DNA of 32,419 bases from an uncultured Alphaproteobacteria bacterium (GTDB taxonomy: Bacteria; Pseudomonadota; Alphaproteobacteria; CAAHEQ01; UBA3637). The notes below the pieces were generated by a model. That model was not told where the DNA came from. It made no database searches and was given only the letters and a program-made list of their open reading frames with translations. The position numbers and the translations under genes are program-made. Where the stretch lies: positions 1 to 32,419 of the forward strand of contig CALXXX010000017.1 of assembly GCA_944392795.1 (NCBI GenBank), read 5' to 3'. Shown piece by piece: positions 26,199-32,419 of the stretch. Position 1 is the stretch's first letter, and every line of letters begins with the position of its first letter.

Positions 26199-26954
26199 TT
26201 ATCCGCCATTAACTGCTTGTCGTAGTTCTTCCTGACGAGCCAGCAATTTTTGTTGATATTTGCTAATATGAAGAGGGACAGAACGTTTTTCTGACGATTT
26301 AACGTTTTGTAATGAATTGCTTAAAATAAAACTTCTTTTAATCTCAAAATTCTCATATCGCGTATATGCATCCACCAGTTCTTTTTTAGAATGACGATAA
26401 ACAAAAAATTGAATGTCTCGGATTGCATTTTCTTCTTGTAATTCCTTTAAAAGCAGAAAGCGAATATCAGCTGTATGACGCAAAAACTCTTCATTCGTTT
26501 CTTCACTTTTTCTCACAGGAATAGAAAATTGAACGACCCGCGGCTGATCAACAATAATTGTATTTAAAATCGTTTCATATAAACGAGACTTTGGCTTAAA
26601 AAGCATCCCTTCATAAATAAACTTTCCAGGTTTACTGATAATTTTACCTTGAGGAAAACGAATCAATCTTTCTTTTTCGAAAAGAGGACGTTGCAAAAAT
26701 AAAATATTTTTACGTCTGAAAACTTTTGCTTCCAAGTCAGGATAACAAACCAATAGACTACAAATATCTTCAATCATACTTTTTTCATGTTCGCTTTTTT
26801 CATCAAAATAAAAAACAACTCGTCTTACATCCGAGTTATTTAATTGTTCTTCGACTTTTCTTAAAAGAGATGAAGAAAAAGAACCTTTAGAATTTGTCAC
26901 GAACAAGACATCTTCCTTTTTTTTTATCAGAGCAGATTTCTGAAATTGTGCCAT
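26199..26954 (-). CDS. Basic protein of unknown function
   Basis: A 251-residue soluble protein that I do not recognise. It has no signal peptide or membrane segment, is rich in Lys/Arg/Glu, and has an alternating alpha/beta look: KEDVLFVTNSKGSFSSSLLR, RRVVFYFDEKSEHEKSMIED, PRVVQFSIPVRKSEETNEEF and IRDIQFFVYRHSKKE. The ATG at 26954 is chosen because a strong promoter (TTGACA-16-TATACT, 27008-26981) lies just upstream and AGCGAGG sits 4 nt before it. The longer reading begins at a TTG that is itself the -35 box. It converges with the prepilin-like gene (18-bp gap, no hairpin) and is divergent from the HAD gene. Confidence 0.7.
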   Translation of the reverse strand: MAQFQKSALIKKKEDVLFVTNSKGSFSSSLLRKVEEQLNNSDVRRVVFYFDEKSEHEKSMIEDICSLLVCYPDLEAKVFRRKNILFLQRPLFEKERLIRFPQGKIISKPGKFIYEGMLFKPKSRLYETILNTIIVDQPRVVQFSIPVRKSEETNEEFLRHTADIRFLLLKELQEENAIRDIQFFVYRHSKKELVDAYTRYENFEIKRSFILSNSLQNVKSSEKRSVPLHISKYQQKLLARQEELRQAVNGG

Positions 26955-26980
26955 AAAACCTCGCTTATTTATTGCATAAT

Positions 26981-27008
26981 AGTATACACTTTTTATGAGA
27001 TTTGTCAA
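26981..27008 (-). promoter_or_regulatory. Strong sigma-70 promoter of the 251-residue protein
   Basis: A perfect TTGACA (27008-27003), 16 bp and TATACT (26986-26981) on the minus strand. Transcription would start near 26974, about 20 nt before the ATG at 26954. Confidence 0.75.
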
Positions 27009-27137
27009 GCAAATATCTGATAAAAGGCGAAATTTTATTTTGTCACCTATTTTGTTATTTTTTTTGCTTGTGTCTTTGAAAAAAGTTGTTTTATAGTGTA
27101 TCTCTTGAATATGAAAAGTTATACTAAAGAGAAATAT

Positions 27138-27737
27138 ATGAAAAAAGTTGCGTTATTTGATGTTGACGAAGTTTTATTGGAAATGTGGCAACCCATGATT
27201 GTTGCCTTTAATAAATATTTTAAAACTCATTATACTTTTAAGACCTTTCCTATTGTTGTACGTGATTTTGATAAAAACAGAGATAAATATAAAGATTTTG
27301 CTTTTTATTTTATGCAAAGCGACTTATTTGGAAAGCTTCAAGCCAGAAGAGGTATGAAAGAACTCATTCATCAGATGCAAAAACAAAATTATGATTTGGT
27401 CGTTGTAACAGCCTCCTCTCCGCTTCCGACTTTTGCAGAAAAGCGGCGCCAAAATTTAGAAACAGAATTTGGACCCGTTTTCAGGAAAATCCATTGCGTG
27501 GGCAGCACAGATAAAACATCTGTCATTCGTCATTATGCGGATCAATATGATTTAAGCTTATTTATTGACGATCATCCATATACTGTTGCACAAAGCGTTG
27601 GAGTCGTCACTGCTCCAATCTGGCAGGACAATATAGTTCGTCGCCCTTATTTAAATAAAATCACAAAACCAATGTATATTGCTCGGCATCCAACAGATAT
27701 TTTAACAATAGCAACACATCTTGAAAAACAAAGATAA
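27138..27737 (+). CDS. HAD-superfamily hydrolase, 5'-nucleotidase-like
   Basis: A 199-residue cytosolic HAD phosphatase. The nucleophile and acid are D8 and D10 in ALFDVDEVLLEM, motif II is the threonine in VVTASS, a conserved lysine follows in the STDKTS region, and motif IV is LFIDDHP. The alpha-helical cap between DEVL and RRGMKELIHQ and the short length suggest the 5'(3')-deoxyribonucleotidase/NT5C-like branch, but the substrate is uncertain. The ATG at 27138 is chosen since a likely -10 (TATAGT, 27092-27097) overlaps the GTG at 27096 that would start a longer form. It is a single gene, ended by a strong terminator. Confidence 0.78.
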   Translation: MKKVALFDVDEVLLEMWQPMIVAFNKYFKTHYTFKTFPIVVRDFDKNRDKYKDFAFYFMQSDLFGKLQARRGMKELIHQMQKQNYDLVVVTASSPLPTFAEKRRQNLETEFGPVFRKIHCVGSTDKTSVIRHYADQYDLSLFIDDHPYTVAQSVGVVTAPIWQDNIVRRPYLNKITKPMYIARHPTDILTIATHLEKQR

Positions 27738-27770
27738 AAAAGACCACCTCAAAAGAGGTGGCCTTTTTTA
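27738..27770. terminator. Bidirectional terminator (HAD gene / outer-membrane barrel)
   Basis: CCACCTC (27744-27750), loop AAAA and GAGGTGG (27755-27761), with A6 on the left and T6 on the right. It serves the HAD gene (+) and the barrel gene ending at 27784 (-). Confidence 0.9.
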
Positions 27771-27783
27771 TCATGATCAATCC

Positions 27784-28557
27784 TTAGAAAGCAGCTTTCA
27801 GATTTAAACCAACATTGTAACCATCGTAATCTTCATCTGTATTTTCAAAGTCTTCGTTTCCGTCAAACATCCATGCGGCATAAACACCGACAGATAATTT
27901 ATCCGTAAACAACCAATCTGCACGGGCTTGAACAGACCAATCTTTTCCATCGTCATTCTTATCCCAACCATAGTTGATTCCGGCATCCAATGCTAAAGGA
28001 CCAACCACTTTATATCCCCCTAAATAGAAGTTATAACTTGGATCATTGTCGCTTAGTTTTGACTGTGCGACAGGGAATTCTCCCGTTACACGCAAATACG
28101 GCAAGAAATAACCAATATCATAACCACCTTTTAAGTCAACATTCACATACTTATACTCTCCGACATCAGCAACATTTTCTCGTTGACCATAATCTACGCC
28201 AACTTGAGCAAAAACATTGTTTTGATTCATCAGATTATAGACAGCACCCACAGACCAAGATAAGTTTCTATCTTCATCTGAAGATGGCCCCTCCTTCGGA
28301 TTAAATCTTGTCCAGTCGTTTGCACCAGCAACACGGACAGCTAATCCATCATAAACACCCACAGAAATTTGCTCTGATAATGTATTCGCTGAAGCATGTC
28401 CTGTTTTGTCATAACTCACTTTTGTATAAGAATAATTCGTATCTGTTAAAACATGTCCTTGATCCGGAACATAAAACGGATGCGTCACTTCTGTTGCAAA
28501 AGCGTGACCTGCAAAAATAACTAATCCAGAGGATAATAAAAGTGTTGAAAGTTTCAT
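27784..28557 (-). CDS. Outer-membrane beta-barrel protein
   Basis: A 257-residue protein with a Sec signal peptide (MKLSTLLLSSGLVIFAGHA, cut near FA|TEV, residues 21-23). The mature part alternates amphipathic strands (SYTKVSYDK, LSEQISVGVYDGLAVRVAG, YKYVNVDLKGGYDIGYFLPY, LSVGVYAAWMFDGNEDFEN) and ends YNVGLNLKAAF with the terminal Phe recognised by BAM. Length and pattern fit a 10-12-stranded porin or MipA/OmpW-like barrel; the transported substrate cannot be told. The ATG at 28557 has GGAG upstream; the longer reading to 28620 runs through the 5' UTR. It has its own promoter and a possible mRNA 5'-end hairpin. Confidence 0.8.
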   Translation of the reverse strand: MKLSTLLLSSGLVIFAGHAFATEVTHPFYVPDQGHVLTDTNYSYTKVSYDKTGHASANTLSEQISVGVYDGLAVRVAGANDWTRFNPKEGPSSDEDRNLSWSVGAVYNLMNQNNVFAQVGVDYGQRENVADVGEYKYVNVDLKGGYDIGYFLPYLRVTGEFPVAQSKLSDNDPSYNFYLGGYKVVGPLALDAGINYGWDKNDDGKDWSVQARADWLFTDKLSVGVYAAWMFDGNEDFENTDEDYDGYNVGLNLKAAF

Positions 28558-28583
28558 TGTAATCTCCTTTTTTAAATTGCTCC

Positions 28584-28600
28584 TATCCTTTAACAGGATA
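28584..28600 (-). promoter_or_regulatory. Inverted repeat at the predicted mRNA 5' end
   Basis: TATCCT-GTTAA-AGGATA lies exactly at the predicted transcription start. It could be a 5'-terminal stabilising hairpin, as known for ompA mRNA, or an operator dyad. Confidence 0.4.
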
Positions 28601-28606
28601 CATACT

Positions 28607-28636
28607 ATCGTAAGCACCAAGAAAACATTGTGTCAA
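28607..28636 (-). promoter_or_regulatory. Promoter of the outer-membrane barrel gene
   Basis: On the minus strand TTGACA (28636-28631), 18 bp and TACGAT (28612-28607); the start point would be near 28600, giving a 5' UTR of about 43 nt. Confidence 0.6.
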
Positions 28637-28805
28637 GAAAAATAACCTATTGATTTATAAAGCTTTTTTATTTTGAATTCTTTTTATCTAGCTGATTTTA
28701 AAAGAAAAAACATTTTTTTCACAAAATTGAAACTTTCTTCAATAAATATTTCATTTTATTACATTTTTATTTTCAAAAAGAATGTTTATTTAACCGAACA
28801 AATAC

Positions 28806-28834
28806 TAGACAAGACTATTAAAATTTATTATAAT
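28806..28834 (+). promoter_or_regulatory. Promoter of CC-rich secreted gene, copy 1
   Basis: TAGACA (28806-28811), 17 bp and a perfect TATAAT (28829-28834). The -35 sits in CTAGACAAG, which recurs before copy 2 at 32210-32218. Confidence 0.7.
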
Positions 28835-28863
28835 ATAATTAACTTGTAGAAAAGGCTTAAAAT

Positions 28864-29511
28864 ATGCTTATTTTTCAAAGGAAGTATTTAATCATTTTAT
28901 ATTGCTTAGCATGTCTAATTATGACACCTTTTGCAAATGCGAAATCAATTAACCGACAAGCCTATAAAGTCTGTCAAACAAATGAAGAAGCTTATTGGAA
29001 TGGTTCTTCCGCTCAATGTTGCGAAAAATCAATCAAACAGGTACAAGGAACAGATTATTACACTTGTTGTGAAGAATGGCAAAATGCCTATTTTTATAAT
29101 GATGCAGTTATCTGCTGCAACGAAGATCCGAATAAGACCCCAGGAAATATTTGTTGTAAAGGGAAAGCTGACAATGGAATTGAAAAAGCATATGAACAAG
29201 GATGCTGTATAAACAATCCAGAAACTTCTCCTGAAGAAGAAACAGGAGATATGGCAACCGGTCAACTTTGTTGTAATGCATCTGCTCCTTATTACAGTGT
29301 TTGGCAAGAAATTGGCACGACAACAAAAAAATATGAATGCTTTAAATGTCAACCAGGACAAGTCAGTGATTTATGTGGCGCCGAAAAAAGGTACGCGTGC
29401 TGTCCGAATGGCTATACTGACTGGATTGAAACATGCTCAAGTTGGCAAATGGGTGCAGATGGAAATCTTTATTGTGGCGGTTGCTGGTGGAAAGATAGAA
29501 GTTGTTTATAA
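28864..29511 (+). CDS. Secreted protein rich in Cys-Cys pairs, copy 1
   Basis: A 215-residue protein that I cannot assign to a family. A Sec signal peptide (about 1-26, ending FANA) is followed by KSINRQAYKVC. The mature part has 22 cysteines, an even number. Fourteen of them form seven CC pairs (QCCEK, TCCEE, ICCNE, ICCKG, GCCIN, LCCNA, ACCPN) spaced through the chain; ECFKC and YCGGCWW give CxxC motifs near the end. It is therefore probably a disulfide-packed periplasmic or extracellular protein. There is no membrane segment after the signal. AAAAGG lies 8 nt before the ATG, with a promoter upstream and a strong terminator right after the stop. A second copy starts at 32270. Confidence 0.82.
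   Translation: MLIFQRKYLIILYCLACLIMTPFANAKSINRQAYKVCQTNEEAYWNGSSAQCCEKSIKQVQGTDYYTCCEEWQNAYFYNDAVICCNEDPNKTPGNICCKGKADNGIEKAYEQGCCINNPETSPEEETGDMATGQLCCNASAPYYSVWQEIGTTTKKYECFKCQPGQVSDLCGAEKRYACCPNGYTDWIETCSSWQMGADGNLYCGGCWWKDRSCL
28933..28991 (+). repeat. Direct repeat, copy 1 of the CC-rich gene 5' region
   Basis: Matches 32361-32419 at 52 of 59 positions, without gaps; the match stops only because the window ends. Confidence 0.85.
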
Positions 29512-29541
29512 AAAAAGCCCCTCTTTGGAGGGGCCTTTTTA
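29511..29541. terminator. Bidirectional terminator (CC-rich copy 1 / cold-shock gene)
   Basis: GCCCCTC (29517-29523), loop TTTG and GAGGGGC (29528-29534), flanked by A6 and T5. It begins at the stop codon of copy 1 and lies 16 bp from the end of the cold-shock gene on the other strand. Confidence 0.9.
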
Positions 29542-29556
29542 TAGAATGTTCAAAAA

Positions 29557-29766
29557 TTAGCCTTTGACAACAATGTTGGAAGCTGAACTTCTGCCATTTT
29601 CATCTGTTTTAACTTCAAACTCAACTTCTTGGTTTTCACGCAACCCGCGCAAGCCAGAAGCATGCACGGCAGAGATATGCACAAAGACATCTTTATCTTC
29701 ACCTTCTGGTGTAATAAAACCATATCCTTTTTTGAAGTTAAACCATTTTACTTTACCGACAGCCAT
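29557..29766 (-). CDS. Cold-shock domain protein (CspA family)
   Basis: A 69-residue single-stranded nucleic-acid-binding protein and RNA chaperone. The five-stranded OB fold is recognised from KVKWFNFKKGYGFITPEG with RNP1 KGYGFI (13-18) and RNP2 VFVHIS (27-32), and the end VEFEVKTDENGRSSASNIVV. The length is typical. AAGGAG precedes the ATG, and TTGATT-16-TATAGT is the promoter. The 5' UTR is only about 55 nt, much shorter than the thermosensor leader of E. coli cspA, so cold induction by that route is not evident. It is divergent from parC. Confidence 0.95.
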   Translation of the reverse strand: MAVGKVKWFNFKKGYGFITPEGEDKDVFVHISAVHASGLRGLRENQEVEFEVKTDENGRSSASNIVVKG

Positions 29767-29827
29767 TTTAATCTCCTTAAAAAATAAATAAACACAGTCA
29801 AAGGCTTTTAAAACCCTAGACTCTTTT

Positions 29828-29855
29828 ACTATAACCGAACTAAAACAAGAATCAA
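29828..29855 (-). promoter_or_regulatory. Promoter of the cold-shock gene
   Basis: On the minus strand TTGATT (29855-29850), 16 bp and TATAGT (29833-29828). Confidence 0.6.
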
Positions 29856-29882
29856 CATATTTGTTGTTTTTTGCATAAAAGG

Positions 29883-29911
29883 TTGCGTTTTTTTTTGAAA
29901 TCTTCTATAGT
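29883..29911 (+). promoter_or_regulatory. Promoter of parC
   Basis: TTGCGT (29883-29888), 17 bp containing a T run, and TATAGT (29906-29911), about 23 nt before the ATG. Confidence 0.6.
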
Positions 29912-29934
29912 CTACTCAGAAAAGAAGGAAAAAA

Positions 29935-32154
29935 ATGAGCATAGAACCGAAAGAAGAACAAATTCAAAACTCAAAACTAGCAGATGCTTTATCAGAAAGA
30001 TATTTAGCATATGCCATGTCTACAATTGTTTCCCGTTCTTTGCCGGATGTCCGAGATGGATTAAAACCCGTTCATCGTCGTTTATTATACGCAATGCGAC
30101 ATTTAAAGTTAGATCCTAAGTCAGGCTTTAAGAAATGCGCGCGAGTTGTTGGTGATGTTATTGGTAAATATCATCCACATGGAGATGTGGCCGTATATGA
30201 TGCGATGGTTCGATTAGCTCAGGATTTTGCTGTTCGATATCCGTTGGTTGAAGGGCAAGGGAACTTTGGCAACATTGATGGAGACAGAGCTGCTGCTATG
30301 CGCTATACAGAAGCTCGTTTGACAGAGATGGCCATGGCTTTAATGGAGGGACTAGACGATAACGCGGTTGATTTTGGCCCGACTTATGATGGTTCTGAAG
30401 ATGAACCCCTTGTTATGCCGGCATCTTTCCCCAACTTATTAGCAAATGGCTCCTCCGGTATTGCTGTCGGTATGGCAACGAATATTCCGCCTCATAATAT
30501 CGGAGAGGTGTGTGATGCTTTATCTTACTTAATTAAACACCCCGAGGCTGAAACAGCAAAGTTGCTTGATTTTGTTCAAGGGCCTGATTTTCCGACCGGA
30601 GGATTGCTTGTAGAAAGTCATGATACAATTGTAAAAGCCTATGAAAAAGGTCGAGGTTCTTTCAGAATGCGGGCTAAGTGGGAAAAAGAAATTTTATCTC
30701 ATGGACAATATCAGATTATTGTGACAGAAATCCCTTATGGTGTTCCTAAAGCTGATTTAATTGCACGTATTGCTAAGTTATTATTAGATAAGAAATTACC
30801 TCTTTTGGCTGATATTCGAGATGAATCAGCAGAAGAAATTCGAATTGTTTTAGAACCTAAAAACCGAACTGTAGAAGCTGAATTTTTAATGGAGCATTTA
30901 TTCCAAAATACAGACCTACAATCTTCTTTTCATTTAAATATGAATGTCTTAGATGCGGACTCAACTCCGAAAGTAATGAGTTTAAAGCAAGTTCTACAGG
31001 CTTTTTTAACTCACCGTATGGAAGTTTTAACTCGGATGTCCCATTATCGGCTGGATAAAATTACCCATCGTATGGAAGTCTTACAAGGTTTCTTAACAGC
31101 TTATTTAAACCTTGACAGAGTGATTGAAATTATTCGTGGAGAGGATGAACCAAAACCTGTTTTAATGCAGGAATTTCACTTAACAGATGTCCAAGTAGAA
31201 GCTATTTTAAATATGAAGTTGCGTTCTCTTCGTAAACTGGAAGAAATGCAAATTCGTGATGAATATAATGCGTTAAATGCGGAAAAAGATAGTTTGGAAG
31301 CTTTATTGGCTGATGAAAGTTTACGCTGGACAAGAATTGGAGAACAAATCGCGGATATCAAAAAACGGTTTGGACAAAAGACAAAATTAGGTGCTCGTAA
31401 AACAATTATTGCAGATGCTCCGATAAATATTGATGTACCAATTGAAGCGATGATTGAAAAAGAACCAATTACAATTGTTTTATCAGAAAAAGGATGGATT
31501 CGAGCTTTAAAAGGGCATGTCAACACGCAAGATGTCAAATTCAAAGAAGGTGACACTTTACAATTATCCTTACAAGCTCAAACAACGGACAAAATTTTGC
31601 TATTTGCCTCCAATGGTCGTTTTTACACCATCATGGGAGACAAAGTTCCGGGAGGGCGTGGTTTTGGAGAGCCTGTTCGACTTCAGATAGATTTACCTGA
31701 AAACGAAACGATTGTTGATATGATTATTTATCAACCAGAAACAGATTTACTTGTTGCTTCTGCAAAAGGAAAAGGATTTTATATTAAACAAAAAGATGTT
31801 GTGGCTCAAACCCGTTCCGGTAAGATTATTTTAAACTTAAGTAAAGGCGATAAAGCTAAATTCTGTTTACCTGTTTCCGGCGACAGCGTTGCTATTATCG
31901 GGCAAAATCGAAAATTGCTTATTTTTAAGTCCGATGAGATTCCTTTTATGGCGCGCGGACAAGGTGTGATTTTACAAAAATATCAAGGTGGCGGTGTTTC
32001 CGATATTGAATTTTTTAACCTGGCAGAAGGCATGCCATTTGCTTTTGGAAACGGTATCCGAATTGAACGAGACTTAACCCCTTGGCTTGGGAAAAGGGCT
32101 TTAGTCGGCAAAATTCCGCCTATTGGTTTCCCTCGCAGCAATAAGTTTAAATAA
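29935..32154 (+). CDS. parC: DNA topoisomerase IV subunit A
   Basis: The breakage-reunion subunit that, with ParE, unlinks replicated chromosomes. At 739 residues it is ParC-sized rather than GyrA-sized (about 850-900), and the shortened C-terminal propeller (about 500-735) fits that. The catalytic tyrosine is Y124 in AAAMRYTEARLT. The quinolone-determining loop reads HPHGDVAVYDAMVRLAQ (80-96), with V85 where E. coli ParC has S80 and D89 where it has E84. The N-terminal LSERYLAYAMSTIVSRSLPD is typical. GAAGG precedes the ATG. It is transcribed alone; no terminator hairpin is evident after the stop. Confidence 0.93.
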   Translation: MSIEPKEEQIQNSKLADALSERYLAYAMSTIVSRSLPDVRDGLKPVHRRLLYAMRHLKLDPKSGFKKCARVVGDVIGKYHPHGDVAVYDAMVRLAQDFAVRYPLVEGQGNFGNIDGDRAAAMRYTEARLTEMAMALMEGLDDNAVDFGPTYDGSEDEPLVMPASFPNLLANGSSGIAVGMATNIPPHNIGEVCDALSYLIKHPEAETAKLLDFVQGPDFPTGGLLVESHDTIVKAYEKGRGSFRMRAKWEKEILSHGQYQIIVTEIPYGVPKADLIARIAKLLLDKKLPLLADIRDESAEEIRIVLEPKNRTVEAEFLMEHLFQNTDLQSSFHLNMNVLDADSTPKVMSLKQVLQAFLTHRMEVLTRMSHYRLDKITHRMEVLQGFLTAYLNLDRVIEIIRGEDEPKPVLMQEFHLTDVQVEAILNMKLRSLRKLEEMQIRDEYNALNAEKDSLEALLADESLRWTRIGEQIADIKKRFGQKTKLGARKTIIADAPINIDVPIEAMIEKEPITIVLSEKGWIRALKGHVNTQDVKFKEGDTLQLSLQAQTTDKILLFASNGRFYTIMGDKVPGGRGFGEPVRLQIDLPENETIVDMIIYQPETDLLVASAKGKGFYIKQKDVVAQTRSGKIILNLSKGDKAKFCLPVSGDSVAIIGQNRKLLIFKSDEIPFMARGQGVILQKYQGGGVSDIEFFNLAEGMPFAFGNGIRIERDLTPWLGKRALVGKIPPIGFPRSNKFK

Positions 32155-32210
32155 GTTCATTCGTCGTCTCATATCTTATTTTAAAGTCTTTCAATATTCT
32201 ATAAAAAGTC

Positions 32211-32240
32211 TAGACAAGCCAACTATGAATTTGTTATACT
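32211..32240 (+). promoter_or_regulatory. Promoter of CC-rich secreted gene, copy 2
   Basis: TAGACA (32211-32216), 18 bp and TATACT (32235-32240). CTAGACAAG is shared with copy 1. The start point would be about 23 nt before the ATG at 32270. Confidence 0.65.
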
Positions 32241-32269
32241 TATTTTACCAACAAAATAAGGAGACGCAG

Positions 32270-32419
32270 ATGTTCATTTCTAACAAAATTACCCCCCCCC
32301 CCCCATGTTTTACCTAATCTTTTGATATATTTAATACTTTTTTCCTTTTTTTTCTTAACTGCAAATGCAAAAACAATTAATCGACAAGCTTATAAAGTCT
32401 GTAAAACGAATGAAAAAGC
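32270..32419 (+). CDS. CC-rich secreted protein copy 2, phase-variable and out of frame (3' end outside window)
   Basis: The start of a paralog of the gene at 28864-29511. AAGGAG lies 6 nt before the ATG. With the 13 C present, translation reads MFISNKITPPPPCFT and stops at 32315-32317. If one C is removed or two are added, the frame continues as HVLPNLLIYLILFSFFFL-TANA, an excellent signal peptide, then KTINRQAYKVCKTNEK. Over the 19 visible full codons beginning with the ANA of the signal, 16 residues match copy 1 (KSINRQAYKVCQTNEE), and 52 of 59 bases match. A signal peptide and homologous coding sequence preserved in one alternative frame argue for a switchable gene rather than a decayed one. 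A sequencing error in the homopolymer remains possible. Only the first 150 bp are visible. Confidence 0.75.
32292..32304 (+). repeat. Poly-C tract (13 C), candidate slipped-strand phase-variation site
   Basis: An uninterrupted run of 13 C within the first 35 bases of a coding region, in otherwise AT-rich DNA; I see no comparable G or C run elsewhere in the window. 12 or 15 C place the ATG at 32270 in frame with the signal peptide and the conserved mature sequence; 13 or 14 do not. Confidence 0.9.
32361..32419 (+). repeat. Direct repeat, copy 2 of the CC-rich gene 5' region
   Basis: Partner of 28933-28991. It lies beyond the poly-C tract and preserves the reading frame of copy 1. Confidence 0.85.

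Larger units (their letters stand above)
28558..28863. other. 306-bp AT-rich intergenic region
   Basis: It holds the barrel gene's 5' UTR and promoter on the left and the promoter of the CC-rich gene on the right. The middle (about 28640-28800) is very A/T-rich with long T and A runs; no ORF, RNA gene or convincing repeat is seen there. Confidence 0.6.

Noticed and set aside
29889-29896. T run in the parC promoter spacer as a second phase-variable tract
   Set aside because: T and A runs of this size are common in this AT-rich DNA, so there is no excess signal; length variation could still alter spacer length.
32322-32419. TTG at 32322 as the true start of copy 2, making the C tract untranslated
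   Set aside because: It is in the right frame but has no ribosome binding site, while the ATG at 32270 has AAGGAG at ideal spacing; not fully excluded.
1-32419. CRISPR arrays, insertion sequences, rRNA and riboswitches
   Set aside because: No regularly spaced repeats, transposase-like frames, rRNA stretches or recognisable riboswitch cores were found on reading the sequence; a covariance-model scan was not possible.

Overview
The window is AT-rich chromosomal DNA that is almost wholly coding. The gene set points to an alphaproteobacterium: divergent priA/xerC, an xseB-ispA pair, a CBB-type class II aldolase, a ParC of about 740 residues, a PhoB-like regulator and a candidate Zur box between znuA and znuCB. 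The mix of AT richness, prepilin-type cysteine-rich proteins with a GRSMLEML leader and many small outer-membrane barrels resembles uncultured, host-associated (gut-type) Alphaproteobacteria. That placement is inference from remembered families, not from a search.

Layout. 1-4346 (-): a tight six-gene run znuC-znuB-PilT/GspE-like ATPase-secreted coiled-coil protein-rpe-phoB (phoB leaves the window), with several start/stop overlaps. 4417-5271 (+): znuA, divergent from znuCB across a 70-bp promoter region. 5275-8238: priA (-) and xerC (+), divergent. 8320-12769 (+): tkt, a DUF2157 membrane protein, a GDYXXLXY partner and fba, closed by a strong terminator. 12838-17175 (-): an RND efflux pump, permease plus adaptor. 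17288-20070 (-): a K+/H+ antiporter and a LOG-family protein. 20164-21280 (+): xseB-ispA. 21354-23311 (-): a small barrel protein, an ankyrin protein and an HdeD-like membrane protein. 23488-23575: tRNA-Ser(GCT). 23712-26180 (+): a very large cysteine-rich protein behind a type IV prepilin leader. 26199-27737: an unknown protein (-) divergent from a HAD phosphatase (+). 27784-28557 (-): an outer-membrane barrel. 28864-29511 (+): a secreted protein rich in CC pairs. 29557-29766 (-): a cold-shock protein. 29935-32154 (+): parC. 32270-end (+): the start of a second copy of the CC-rich secreted protein.

The most striking signal is at the right edge. The second CC-rich gene has a good promoter and ribosome binding site, but its signal-peptide region holds an uninterrupted run of 13 C (32292-32304). 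With 13 C the frame stops after 15 codons. With 12 or 15 C it reads through a clean signal peptide into a sequence nearly identical to the mature start of the 28864-29511 protein. This looks like a slipped-strand phase-variation switch, caught OFF, on a duplicated secreted protein whose sister copy 3.4 kb upstream lacks the tract. Both copies share a CTAGACAAG promoter motif. Together with the pilin-anchored cysteine-rich protein this suggests a variable, disulfide-rich cell-surface repertoire.

Housekeeping parts fit together conventionally: rpe, tkt and fba serve the pentose phosphate and glycolytic pathways, priA, xerC, parC and xseB serve replication, repair and chromosome segregation, and ispA serves isoprenoid synthesis.
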